Shown here piece by piece: positions 8,153 through 15,768 of a stretch of DNA of 64,000 nt. The stretch is from positions 124,001-188,000 of the forward strand of contig NZ_NOIG01000009.1 in NCBI RefSeq assembly GCF_002245625.1, in the 5' to 3' direction. Below the pieces are notes generated by a model, which had not been told where the DNA came from, did not search any database, and saw only the letters and a list, made by a program, of their open reading frames with translations. The first letter of the stretch is position 1; each line of letters starts with the position of its first letter. Source of the stretch: Acidovorax kalamii. GTDB taxonomy: Bacteria > Pseudomonadota > Gammaproteobacteria > Burkholderiales > Burkholderiaceae_C. Both the position numbers and the translations under genes were made by a program.

Positions 8153-8608
8153 ATGGCCCGCAATGCACTCGCCGCTGTATCCATCGCCCTGCTGACGCTG
8201 GCTGCCGCCACGGCAGCGCACGCGCAGCACACCAGCGCCACCGTTGTCATCGGTGCGGACGCACCCCGCTACCACGGCCCTGCGCCGGTGGTGGTGCAGT
8301 ACCAGGCGCCCCCGCCTCCCCGCTACGAAGCCGTGCCGCATCCGCGCCGGGGCATGGTCTGGGTGCCCGGCCACTGGGAGTGGCGCGGCCACCGCCATGT
8401 CTGGCAACACGGCCACTGGGTGAAGGCCCGCCCGGGCTACCACTACCGCGAACCGCGCTGGGTGGAACATGGCGGCCGCTGGAACATGCAGCCCGGCGGC
8501 TGGGACCGCGACGGTGACGGTGTGCCCAACCGGCACGACCGGGACCGCGATGGCGATGGCGTGTCCAACCGCTATGACCGCAGCCCCGACAACCCGTACC
8601 GCCGCTGA
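8153..8608 (+). CDS. Secreted WxxGxW-repeat protein with C-terminal DxDGDG motifs
   Basis: A 151-residue exported protein. A Sec signal peptide covers residues 1-24 (ALLTLAAATAAHAQ, cleavage after AHA). A Pro-rich linker is followed by aromatic YxWGxW-type repeats: VWVPGHWEWRGHRHVWQHGH, with WVEHGGRWNMQPGGW after it. The C-terminus has two calcium-loop-like units, WDRDGDGVPNRHDRD and RDGDGVSNRYDRSPD, resembling thrombospondin type-3 repeats. The ATG at 8153 has GAGGAG at 8 bases; a longer in-frame version from 8033 would hide the signal peptide. WxxGxW proteins are abundant in beta-proteobacteria and thought to be periplasmic or envelope-associated; function is unknown. Confidence 0.75.
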   Translation: MARNALAAVSIALLTLAAATAAHAQHTSATVVIGADAPRYHGPAPVVVQYQAPPPPRYEAVPHPRRGMVWVPGHWEWRGHRHVWQHGHWVKARPGYHYREPRWVEHGGRWNMQPGGWDRDGDGVPNRHDRDRDGDGVSNRYDRSPDNPYRR

Positions 8609-8662
8609 CGGGCAGGCACCGGGCACACGCCGGGCCGAGGGCTGCGCGGACCGGCAGGCAGG

Positions 8663-9448
8663 TCAGTCGAACACCAGCTCCGCCCGGCCCAGACCCGGGA
8701 AATCCGCCACCACCCGCGTGCCCGGCGCCACCAGCACGGTGCCGGTGCACGAGCCCGTCGTCACCCACTGGCCCGCGCGCAGCCCACCCAGGCTGTGCGC
8801 GCCTTCGTTGGCCAGCCAGGCAAGCAGCCGCAGCGGGTCGCCCGCCGGGTTGCCCCAGGTGGCGTGCTGCACGGCCACCGATTCGTTCACCCACAGGTCC
8901 ACTCCCTGCGCCAGCGGCTGCACTGCCGCCACATCGGCCGTCCCGGTGCCCACCACCAGCGCGCCATGGCAGGCCTGATCGGCCAGGCGGCACCATTCGT
9001 CCTGCCGGGCCCAGGCGGCAAAACGCGTGTCGCACACCTCGATGGCAGCACGCACCGACACCAGGGCCGCGCGCACCTCAGCAGGGCTGTAGGGCGTTTC
9101 GCGCGGAGGCAGGTCGGCGCCCAGTTCGTAGACCAGTTCCGCCTCCACCCCGAGCACCGCAAAACCGGCAGCGGGCAGGTGCACCGCAGCGTGCGCGGCC
9201 TGCGCCACCCACACCGAATCGCGCGTGAGCGCCGCGCGCGCAGGCAATGCCTCGGGCGATGCAGCGCCCACCTTCCAGCCAGCGACCTCGCCACGCTCGC
9301 GCACCACGGCGTCCTGCACGGCATAGGCCTGGGCCGCGTTCTGCGGGCGCAAGCCAGCAGGAAGGTCCAGCGGGCGGGGCCTGCGCCCCTGGCGGGCCAT
9401 GGTGAGCACGGCGGCGCTGGTCTGTGGGTCAAAGGCGGTATCGGGCAT
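8663..9448 (-). CDS. 2-keto-4-pentenoate hydratase / fumarylacetoacetase-family protein
   Basis: A 261-residue cytosolic enzyme of the MhpD-like branch of the FAH superfamily, which hydrates 2-hydroxypenta-2,4-dienoate or decarboxylates related 2-oxo acids with a divalent metal. Family signatures are GWKVGAAS near residue 56, GVEAELVYEL near 98 with the metal-ligand acidic residues, AIEVCDTRF, and the C-terminal WLANEGAHSLGGLRAGQWV followed by TGSCTG. No neighbouring aromatic ring-cleavage genes are present, so the substrate is uncertain. I use the ATG at 9448; an earlier in-frame ATG at 9523 runs into the riboswitch region. It is divergent from dadA. Confidence 0.8.
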   Translation of the reverse strand: MPDTAFDPQTSAAVLTMARQGRRPRPLDLPAGLRPQNAAQAYAVQDAVVRERGEVAGWKVGAASPEALPARAALTRDSVWVAQAAHAAVHLPAAGFAVLGVEAELVYELGADLPPRETPYSPAEVRAALVSVRAAIEVCDTRFAAWARQDEWCRLADQACHGALVVGTGTADVAAVQPLAQGVDLWVNESVAVQHATWGNPAGDPLRLLAWLANEGAHSLGGLRAGQWVTTGSCTGTVLVAPGTRVVADFPGLGRAELVFD

Positions 9449-9552
9449 GGGCGGGTCCAGGGGCAGGGAGATCGGCAAATTATGGCCACCAGCCACCGGG
9501 GCCCAAGGCTCCAGCATCAGCAACGATTGCGCCCCATTAGCGCCCAGAAGGC

Positions 9553-9581
9553 GTTTTCTATACGCCGGTCGCTCCTAGAAT
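9553..9581 (+). promoter_or_regulatory. Candidate promoter of the riboswitch-dadA transcript
   Basis: TAGAAT at 9576-9581 is a good -10 box placed 9 bases before the riboswitch. The -35 at 9553-9558 (GTTTTC) is poor at 17-bp spacing. The start point is inferred mainly from the riboswitch boundary. Confidence 0.4.
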
Positions 9582-9589
9582 GGCCCCCG

Positions 9590-9785
9590 CAGGAGAGCGC
9601 AGTGGCACCGCCCGCTGTGCACCGAAGGCGCAAACTCCCATACACGCTCAGGTTCCGTACTGCACCATTTTTCAAAGCCGTCTGGAGAGCCGCTTCGCGC
9701 AACGCGAAGCGCACCGAAGGAGCAAGCCGCAGCCCGGGTGGGTGGCGGTGAATCTCTCAGGTACCAAGGACAGGGGGAGCGGCAG
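9590..9785 (+). ncRNA. Tandem glycine riboswitch upstream of dadA
   Basis: Two consecutive aptamer-like units. Unit 1 (about 9590-9665) has GGAGAGC, then ACCGAAGGCGCAAAC and CGCTCAGGT. Unit 2 (about 9680-9785) has GGAGAGC, a GC hairpin (CGCTTCGCGCAACGCGAAGCG), CACCGAAGGAGCAAGC, AATCTCTCAGGTACCAAGGA and GGGGGAGC. These are the conserved blocks of the glycine aptamer, and the tandem arrangement with a short linker is typical. The target gene, dadA, starts 90 bp further on. A 41-bp dispersed element sits between unit 2 and the dadA ribosome site, so the usual position of the expression platform is partly made of repeat sequence. Usually these switches turn genes on with glycine; the direction here is not determined. 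Confidence 0.88.
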
Positions 9786-9810
9786 CCTGGCGGACATGCG
9801 CCAGCTGCTT

Positions 9811-9851
9811 GCTATTAATTTAGTAGCTGCAACCGCATACCCATCAGGCGC
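9811..9851 (-). repeat. 41-bp AT-cored dispersed element, copy 2
   Basis: Plus-strand ends are GCTATTAATTTAGTAGC on the left and ACCCATCAGGCGC on the right. It shares the last 13 bases exactly with the copy at 39051-39091. It lies between the glycine riboswitch and the dadA ribosome binding site (AGAAGG at 9861-9866), so it is transcribed as part of the dadA leader. Confidence 0.85.
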
Positions 9852-9874
9852 GAACCCCTTAGAAGGCTTCAAAA

Positions 9875-11194
9875 ATGCGCGTGATCGTTCTCGGCGCCGG
9901 CTTGCTCGGCGTGACTTCGGCTTATTTCCTCTCGCAACTGGGTCACGAAGTGACCGTCATCGACCGCCAGGGCACGCCCGGCGCCGAGACCAGCTTTGCC
10001 AACGGCGGCCAGATCTCGGTGAGCCACGCCGAGCCCTGGGCCAACCCCAGTGCGCCGCTCAAGGTGCTGCAGTGGCTGGGCAAGGAAGATGCGCCTCTGC
10101 TGTTCCGCCTGCGCGCCGACATGCGGCAGTGGCTGTGGGGCCTGTCCTTCTTGCGCAACTGCACACCCGCGCGCACGCGCCACAACATCGAGCAGATCGT
10201 GCGCCTGGGCACCTACAGCCGCGACACGCTGCAGCAGCTGCGCGCGGCCACCGGCATCCAGTACGACCAGCGCACGCAGGGCATCCTGCACTTCTATACC
10301 AACCAAAAGGAATTCGACGGCGCGCTGGCCCCGGCCGAGCAGATGCGCGCGTTGGGCTGTGAGCGCCAGGTGATCAGCGCCGACGAGGCCGTGCGCATCG
10401 AGCCCGCGCTGGCCCATATCCGCCCGCAGCTGGCAGGCGCCACCTACACGGCCGAGGACGAATCCGGCGACGCCAACCAGTTCACGTGCGAGCTGGCCAA
10501 GCTGTGCGAGGCGGCGGGCGTGCAGTTCCGCATGGGCCACCACATCACCGCACTGCGCGAGGTGGGCGGCCGCATCGACCATGTGGAAGTGACCAATGCC
10601 GAAGGCCGCTTCGAACGCGTGCGCGGCGACGCGTTTGTGCTGGCCATGGGCTCGTTCAGCCCGCTGCTGGCGCAACCGCTGGGCATCCAGTTGCCCATCT
10701 ACCCGGCCAAGGGCTACTCGGTGACCATGCCGGTGAAGGATGCAGCCAAGGCCCACCAGGTGAGCCTGACGGACGACGAGTTCAAGCTCGTGTTCTCGCG
10801 CTACACCAGCGAACGGGGTGGTGATCGCCTGCGCATTGCGGGCACCGCCGAGCTGAACGGCTACGACCGCCACCTGAACCAGGTGCGTTGCGAGGCCATC
10901 GTGCGGCGCGTGGAGCAGCTCTTCCCCGGCGCGGGCGACACCACCCAGGCGCAGTTCTGGAGCGGCCTGCGCCCCGCCACGCCCAGCAACGTGCCGCTGA
11001 TCGGCAAGACCAAAGTGGGCAACCTGTTCCTCAACACCGGCCACGGCACGCTGGGCTGGACGCATGCCTGCGGCTCGGGCAAGGCCCTGGCCGACATCGT
11101 GAGCGGCCGTGTGCCCGAGGTGGACTTTGCGTTCCAGGGTTTGCAGGGGCGCGCAGCTGGGGCGGCGCTGGTGCCATCGCGCACGGCGGCCTGA
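9875..11194 (+). CDS. dadA: FAD-dependent D-amino-acid dehydrogenase
   Basis: A 439-residue membrane-associated flavoprotein that deaminates D-amino acids, classically D-alanine, to 2-oxo acids and passes electrons to the quinone pool. The N-terminus has the dinucleotide fold MRVIVLGAGLLGVTSAYFL and VTVIDRQGTPGAETSFANGG. The middle has AEDESGDANQFTCELAKLC. The C-terminus has FWSGLRPATPSNVPLIGKTK and LNTGHGTLGWTHACGSGKAL, both DadA signatures. The ATG at 9875 has AGAAGG 8 bases upstream. The tandem glycine riboswitch in its leader suggests regulation by glycine, so glycine or glycine-derived oxo acids may be physiologically relevant. No alanine racemase gene is adjacent. Confidence 0.9.
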   Translation: MRVIVLGAGLLGVTSAYFLSQLGHEVTVIDRQGTPGAETSFANGGQISVSHAEPWANPSAPLKVLQWLGKEDAPLLFRLRADMRQWLWGLSFLRNCTPARTRHNIEQIVRLGTYSRDTLQQLRAATGIQYDQRTQGILHFYTNQKEFDGALAPAEQMRALGCERQVISADEAVRIEPALAHIRPQLAGATYTAEDESGDANQFTCELAKLCEAAGVQFRMGHHITALREVGGRIDHVEVTNAEGRFERVRGDAFVLAMGSFSPLLAQPLGIQLPIYPAKGYSVTMPVKDAAKAHQVSLTDDEFKLVFSRYTSERGGDRLRIAGTAELNGYDRHLNQVRCEAIVRRVEQLFPGAGDTTQAQFWSGLRPATPSNVPLIGKTKVGNLFLNTGHGTLGWTHACGSGKALADIVSGRVPEVDFAFQGLQGRAAGAALVPSRTAA

Positions 11195-11202
11195 AGCAGC
11201 GC

Positions 11203-11235
11203 GCGGTTGCAGCGAGGCAAGGCTGCTGCAACCGC
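11203..11235. terminator. Hairpin between convergent dadA and cytochrome c genes
   Basis: GCGGTTGCAG (11203-11212) pairs perfectly with CTGCAACCGC (11226-11235) across a 13-base loop, immediately after the dadA stop and before the convergent cytochrome gene end. There is no T-tract, so termination is inferred from position only. Confidence 0.4.
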
Positions 11236-11250
11236 TGCGAAAGTCTGCGC

Positions 11251-11700
11251 CTACTTGGCGGCGCCTGTGGCGTGCGCCACAAACTGCGCCACGGCCAGCA
11301 TGTCCTTCTCGCTCATGCGCTCGGCATACGAAGGCATCACGCCGATACCCGCCTTGAGCGCGCGCAACACGCGGCCAGCGTCAGGTTTCAGCTCATCCAG
11401 CACCGGGCCCACCTGGCCCTCGGCACCGGCGGCCTGCAGCGTATGGCACACCGCGCAGGCGGGCTGGATCTTGGTGAACAGCTCCTTGCCGCGCGCCAGT
11501 TCGGCCGGGTCGGCAGCCCAGCTGGCGCCCGCCCACAGTAACGCCAGCCCTACCAGCAAACTGCCTTGCGGCACCCGATACCGTCCGATAGCGGCGCGCA
11601 CCCACGCCAGTGCCACCGTGGAACTGGCTCTGCCAGGCCACGGGTGGCGCCCCCCCACCGGGGGGAAGGCGCAAAGCGCCTCAGGGGGGAGCGAGGTCAT
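11251..11700 (-). CDS. sorB: Monohaem cytochrome c, sulfite dehydrogenase electron acceptor subunit
   Basis: Small periplasmic c-type cytochrome with haem motif CAVCH and distal methionine in GVMPSYAERM. It is placed directly after sorA on the same strand, as in SorAB sulfite dehydrogenases. As drawn the reading frame is 149 residues, starting at an ATG that overlaps the sorA stop codon (11697-11700). However, its first ~17 codons are made of the GC-rich repeat at 11650-11689, and the real Sec signal peptide (SLLVGLALLWAGASWA) comes ~45 residues in. A GTG at 11601 would give a conventional start about 13 residues before the hydrophobic core. The start is therefore uncertain. Family and haem assignment are firm; the partner assignment is from gene order. 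Confidence 0.82.
   Translation of the reverse strand: MTSLPPEALCAFPPVGGRHPWPGRASSTVALAWVRAAIGRYRVPQGSLLVGLALLWAGASWAADPAELARGKELFTKIQPACAVCHTLQAAGAEGQVGPVLDELKPDAGRVLRALKAGIGVMPSYAERMSEKDMLAVAQFVAHATGAAK
11650..11689 (+). repeat. GC-rich dispersed repeat, copy 1
   Basis: Two nested inverted repeats: CCCCCC-ACC-GGGGGG, then AAG, then GGCGC-AAA-GCGCC, then TCAGGGGGG. The same order (C-run/G-run, AAG, short GC hairpin, CTCAGGGGG) occurs at 41236-41273 and in opposite orientation at 45977-45999 and 48113-48156. It occupies the 5' part of the cytochrome c reading frame. Confidence 0.7.
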
Positions 11701-12911
11701 GCCACGGTCACGGTGACGGCGTGGTCACGCCAGCTGGCGTTGTTGTAGCCGCCCAGGTTTTCCTCGCGCTGCTCGGCCTGCACATTGCCTGCCGTGTCGG
11801 TGGCGCGGCTAGCCAGCACATGGGTGCCCGCCTCCAGGCGCACGGGCAGCGCAAACTGCCGCCACGCGAACGGGCCCAGGTCCGGGCCGATGAGCTTGGC
11901 CGCCTGCCAGGTCTTGCCGCCATCGACCGACACCTCCACACCCTTGATGCCGCGCGTGCCGCCAAAGGCCACGCCATGCACCTGCACCTGGCCGGGCTTG
12001 AGCGCGCCCTTGTCGGCCAAGGGGCCGTTGATCCACGACTTCACGCCCATCTCCCACACCGAGGGCTGGTCGGGGCTGGCCTTGCTGCCGGGCGGCGACA
12101 TGCGGTAGCCGTGCGACATGATGCGCGCCTGCGACTGCGCGGCGGTGAAGGCCACGCGCTTGACGTACTTGATGTTGTTCACGCCCTGGTAGCCGGGCAC
12201 CACCAGGCGCAATGGCCCACCGTGCGCCAGCGACAGCGGCTCGCCATTCATCTCCCAGGCCAGCAGCGCGTCATCGAGCGCCTTCACGGGCACCGAGCGC
12301 TCCACCAGCACGGTGAGCGGATCCACGCCCTCGGGCAGCTTCTCGCCGCCCGTGCCGGTCAGGTAGGCCGCGCCGTCGGCCAGCCCACCCAGGGCCGCCA
12401 CCACATTGCGCAGCGGCACGCCGCTCCAGACCACGCAACCTGCAGCACCCACCTGCCAGGGCGTGCCGCTCGGTTTGCTGGGGAAGAAGCCCCGGCCGTT
12501 GCCCGAGCACTGCAGCACGGTGGCCACGGTTTCCACGCCCAGGGTGCGGAGTTCGGCCAGCGTCAGGCTGCGCGGGTTTTTCACTCCTTCGATGGACACG
12601 CTCCAGGCATCGCGGTTGTCCAGGATGGCCGCGTCGGGGGCAGGCAGGTTGTTGCGCACATAGAGCTGGTTCGACGGCGTGATGACGCTGGTGCCAAACG
12701 CGGAACGGCGCGTCTCCAGCGTGCTGGTGCTGTGCACGATCAGGGCTTCGGGCGTCTTCCAGCCTGCATAGGCGGGCAGCGGCTTGGCGGCCGGGGCAGC
12801 GGCCGCCTGGGCCCGGGCGTTGCCCGTCCACCCGGCCAAGCCCAGCGCACCCAGGGCGGCGGCGCTTCCGGCCAGCAGGTGGCGGCGCGGCAAGGTCGTG
12901 GAATGTGTCAT
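11697..12911 (-). CDS. sorA: Sulfite dehydrogenase molybdopterin subunit (sulfite oxidase family)
   Basis: A 404-residue periplasmic molybdoenzyme that oxidises sulfite to sulfate. A Tat signal begins with TLPRRHLLAGSAAALGALGL. The molybdopterin domain carries the cysteine that ligates molybdenum in TVLQCSGNGRGFF. GVPLRNVVAAL, EMNGEPLSLAHGGPLRLVVPG and GVNNIKYVKR are typical of the Oxidored_molyb fold. The C-terminal ~120 residues form the dimerisation domain (GGTRGIKGVEVSVDGGKTW). The ATG at 12911 has GGAGA ten bases upstream; a longer in-frame start at 13001 would bury the Tat signal. The stop overlaps the following cytochrome frame. It is divergent from a rhodanese-fusion gene, linking the locus to inorganic sulfur metabolism. 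Confidence 0.9.
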   Translation of the reverse strand: MTHSTTLPRRHLLAGSAAALGALGLAGWTGNARAQAAAAPAAKPLPAYAGWKTPEALIVHSTSTLETRRSAFGTSVITPSNQLYVRNNLPAPDAAILDNRDAWSVSIEGVKNPRSLTLAELRTLGVETVATVLQCSGNGRGFFPSKPSGTPWQVGAAGCVVWSGVPLRNVVAALGGLADGAAYLTGTGGEKLPEGVDPLTVLVERSVPVKALDDALLAWEMNGEPLSLAHGGPLRLVVPGYQGVNNIKYVKRVAFTAAQSQARIMSHGYRMSPPGSKASPDQPSVWEMGVKSWINGPLADKGALKPGQVQVHGVAFGGTRGIKGVEVSVDGGKTWQAAKLIGPDLGPFAWRQFALPVRLEAGTHVLASRATDTAGNVQAEQREENLGGYNNASWRDHAVTVTVA

Positions 12912-13152
12912 GGGAAGGTCTCCAAATGGGGGGGAATGGGCAGGCAGGGTGGTCCCGGCCCGGCGACAGCCCCCTTTTGTCCGATGGGAGGCAGCCCGCA
13001 TTCTGTCGGGCCGCTCCGGCCCGCTGCACGCAACATTGCGTTAACAGAAGTAACAGATACAAAACACCCGAAACATCTGCACGCATGTCAGGCGGTGTGG
13101 GCATATTCGCCGCTTCCGAGAGAGAGACCGAAAGCAGAAAGGGCGACACACC

Positions 13153-14340
13153 ATGAACATCCCCCCAAGACCCTCAGCACGCCGCGCCACCACCCGGCTG
13201 GCCGTGCTGCTGTGCTGGAGCCTCGGCTGCAGCGCGGCGCTGGCCCAGCTCACTGCCATGGTGGCGGTGGAGCCCACCGCGCGCAAGGCCGCCCATTCCA
13301 TCCTGCGCACGGCGGCGGAGTCGGGCCTGGCCAAGGCCTCGGGCCAGCCCGTGGCCCTGGCCACCAGCGACGACCTGGCCGACGTGATGCGCGCCACCCG
13401 CAGCGCGGGCTACGACATCTTCATCGGCCCGGCGCAGGTGGCGGCCTCGGCCCTGCAGCGGGGCTACGAGCTGGTGGGCGCCACGCACAAGTCCGACAAG
13501 TATCTGCTGGTGGGGCTGGTGCAGATCGACGCCGTGCCCGCCATGAAGGGCCGCCGCCTCTACCTGCCGCAGCAGGACTCGATCTACACCTACATGGCGC
13601 GCGGCATGCTCAACGAGGCCGGGCTGTCGTTCCAGGACCTGCGCGCCGTGCAGTATGAAAAGTTTCCCCAGGCCGGGCTCACGGCCCTGACCCTGGGCTC
13701 CACCGACGCCACCGTGGTGCGCGAGGACGACTGGGCCGAGTGGGCGGCCGCGCACCCCGGCACTGCGCGTGTGCTGGCCACGTCGCAGCCCGTGCCCGGG
13801 GGGTTCTCGGTGGTCGTCAAGAAGGACCTGCCCGCCGATGCGCGCAACCGGCTGGCCCAGTGGTTTGGCGCCACGCCAGCGTCCACCGGCCTGCCGCCTG
13901 TCACCCTGCGCCCCGAAGCCACCGAATACCGCCGCGTGGCCGAGCTGGGCCTGTTCACCCCCACCAGCCTGCCGGGCGTGAGCCGCATCACCGCCCGCGA
14001 GGCCCAGACCCTGCTGGCGCAGGGCGCCACGCTGGTGGACACACGCACCGAGAAGGAATTCAAGGCCAAGCGCATCCGGGGTGCGGTGTTTGCGGCCTAT
14101 GTGGAGAAAAGCCTCAAGGACGTGGCCTTCAATGCGGCGCAGGATGACTTCCAGGCGCTGGACAAGTTGCCGGGCCTGGACAAGGCCAAGCCGGTGATCT
14201 TTGCCTGCAATGGCGCCGAATGCTGGAAGTCCTACAAGGCAGCCAAGGTGGCGGCCGCCAAGGGCTACAAGTCGGTGTACTGGCTGCGCGGCGGCCTGCC
14301 CGAATGGGATGCCATCGGCCTGCCCACCGAGGGCGGTTGA
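13153..14340 (+). CDS. Periplasmic substrate-binding-like protein fused to a rhodanese domain
   Basis: A 395-residue exported protein. A signal peptide covers residues ~1-31 (RLAVLLCWSLGCSAALAQ). Residues ~35-245 resemble the PhnD/SsuA type of periplasmic binding protein (YDIFIGPAQVAASAL, YLPQQDSIYTYMARGML, GSTDATVVREDDW). Residues ~280-390 are a rhodanese domain (ITAREAQTLLAQGATLVDTR, then the active-site loop CNGAECWKSYKAAKVAAAKG and YWLRGGLPEW), with Cys as the sulfur carrier. Rhodaneses release sulfite from thiosulfate, and sulfite is the substrate of SorAB encoded divergently, so a periplasmic thiosulfate-to-sulfate route is a reasonable inference. The ATG at 13153 is the only start that leaves the signal peptide intact. 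Confidence 0.78.
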   Translation: MNIPPRPSARRATTRLAVLLCWSLGCSAALAQLTAMVAVEPTARKAAHSILRTAAESGLAKASGQPVALATSDDLADVMRATRSAGYDIFIGPAQVAASALQRGYELVGATHKSDKYLLVGLVQIDAVPAMKGRRLYLPQQDSIYTYMARGMLNEAGLSFQDLRAVQYEKFPQAGLTALTLGSTDATVVREDDWAEWAAAHPGTARVLATSQPVPGGFSVVVKKDLPADARNRLAQWFGATPASTGLPPVTLRPEATEYRRVAELGLFTPTSLPGVSRITAREAQTLLAQGATLVDTRTEKEFKAKRIRGAVFAAYVEKSLKDVAFNAAQDDFQALDKLPGLDKAKPVIFACNGAECWKSYKAAKVAAAKGYKSVYWLRGGLPEWDAIGLPTEGG

Positions 14341-14430
14341 GCGCTCCGCAGTGGAACCACCGGGGCTTTTGCCCCGTTCCGTACAATCGCTTGCAACTCA
14401 ACACCCAAGGGCGCGCAAGGCGCCCTTTGT

Positions 14431-15753
14431 ATGGAAATAGCAATACTGTTCGCCCTCATCTTCCTCAACGGCCTGTTTGCCATGTCAGAGATCGCTCTGG
14501 TCACTGCGCGCAAAGCCCGGCTGCAAAAGCTGATTGATGAGGGCGATAGCGGCGCCGCCGCTGCCGTGAAGCTGGGCGAAGACCCCACGCGTTTTCTCTC
14601 CACCATCCAGATCGGCATCACGTCGATTGGTGTCCTGAACGGTATCGTGGGTGAAGCCGCGCTGGCCGCGCCACTGGCGGCCTGGCTGGAGCGCCTGGGT
14701 GTGCCACTGCCTTACGGGGGCTATGCGGCCACCGGCCTGGTGGTGGTGCTGATCACCTATTTCTCCATCGTGGTGGGCGAACTGGTGCCCAAGCGCATCG
14801 GCCAGTCCTACCCCGAGACCTTTGCCCGCCTGGTGGCGCGCCCCATCAACCTGCTGGCGCTGGCGACCAAGCCCTTTGTGCTGCTGCTGTCCACCTCCAC
14901 ACGCACGCTGCTGCGCCTGTTGGGCGTGAAGGAAACCAGCGGCAGCCCGGTGACCGAGGAAGAAATCCACGCCATGCTGGTGGAAGGCACCACGGCCGGT
15001 GTGATCGAGTCGCACGAGCACACCATGGTGCGCAATGTGTTCCGCCTGGACGACCGCCAGATCGGCTCGCTGATGGTGCCGCGCGGCGACGTGGTGTGCC
15101 TGGACATCGATGCGCCGTTTGAAGACACGCTGCAGCGCATCGAAGAGTCGGACCACGCCCGCTTTCCGGTGGTGCGGGGCGGCATGGACAACATCCTGGG
15201 CGTGATCAACGCCCGCCAGTGGATGGCCAAGGCCCTGCGCGACCGCAGCCAGGGCCTGAACCAGCAGACGCTGCAGACCGCGCTGTATGTGCCCGAGACC
15301 ATCACCGGCATGGAGCTGCTGGACAACTTCCGCCTGTCGGACGTGCACATGGCGTTTGTCATCGACGAATACGGCGAGGTGCAGGGCATCGTCACGCTGC
15401 AGGACCTGATCGAGGCGATCACGGGCGAGTTCCAGCCGCGCGACCCGGAGACCTCGTGGGCGCTGCAGCGCGAAGACGGCAGCTGGCTGCTGGACGGCCA
15501 CATCCCCGTGCCAGAGCTGAAGGACCGCCTGAACCTGGACGCCGTGCCCGAAGAAGAGCGCGGCCGCTACCACACCCTGAGCGGCATGATCATGCTGCTG
15601 ACGGGCCGCCTGCCCAAGGTGACCGACACGGTGCAGTGGGAAGACTGGAAGCTGGAGGTGGTGGACATGGATGGCAAGACCATCGACAAGATCCTGGCCA
15701 CGCGGCTCACGCCCGAAGAAAAGGCCGAGGCCGAGGACAGCCCGGCCCTCTGA
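14431..15753 (+). CDS. HlyC/CorC-family membrane protein (CNNM + CBS pair + CorC domain)
   Basis: A 440-residue inner-membrane protein. Residues ~1-190 form the DUF21/CNNM transmembrane domain (LIFLNGLFAMSEIALVTARK). A CBS pair follows at ~210-345 (VPRGDVVCLDIDAPFEDTLQ; SDVHMAFVIDEYGEVQGIVT). The C-terminal CorC_HlyC domain is at ~360-430. Related proteins act in magnesium/cobalt efflux or are annotated as haemolysins; a divalent-metal role is the family-level expectation. The short intergenic region before the gene holds CGCCC and GGGCG runs but no clear operator. It is convergent with the FIST gene 15 bp downstream. Confidence 0.85.
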   Translation: MEIAILFALIFLNGLFAMSEIALVTARKARLQKLIDEGDSGAAAAVKLGEDPTRFLSTIQIGITSIGVLNGIVGEAALAAPLAAWLERLGVPLPYGGYAATGLVVVLITYFSIVVGELVPKRIGQSYPETFARLVARPINLLALATKPFVLLLSTSTRTLLRLLGVKETSGSPVTEEEIHAMLVEGTTAGVIESHEHTMVRNVFRLDDRQIGSLMVPRGDVVCLDIDAPFEDTLQRIEESDHARFPVVRGGMDNILGVINARQWMAKALRDRSQGLNQQTLQTALYVPETITGMELLDNFRLSDVHMAFVIDEYGEVQGIVTLQDLIEAITGEFQPRDPETSWALQREDGSWLLDGHIPVPELKDRLNLDAVPEEERGRYHTLSGMIMLLTGRLPKVTDTVQWEDWKLEVVDMDGKTIDKILATRLTPEEKAEAEDSPAL

Positions 15754-15768
15754 CCCCAGCCCCTGCGC

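Noticed and set aside
11610..13658. Long open frame (about 680 residues) across sorA on the opposite strand.
   Set aside because: It overlaps conserved genes on both sides and has no recognisable domain; a shadow frame.
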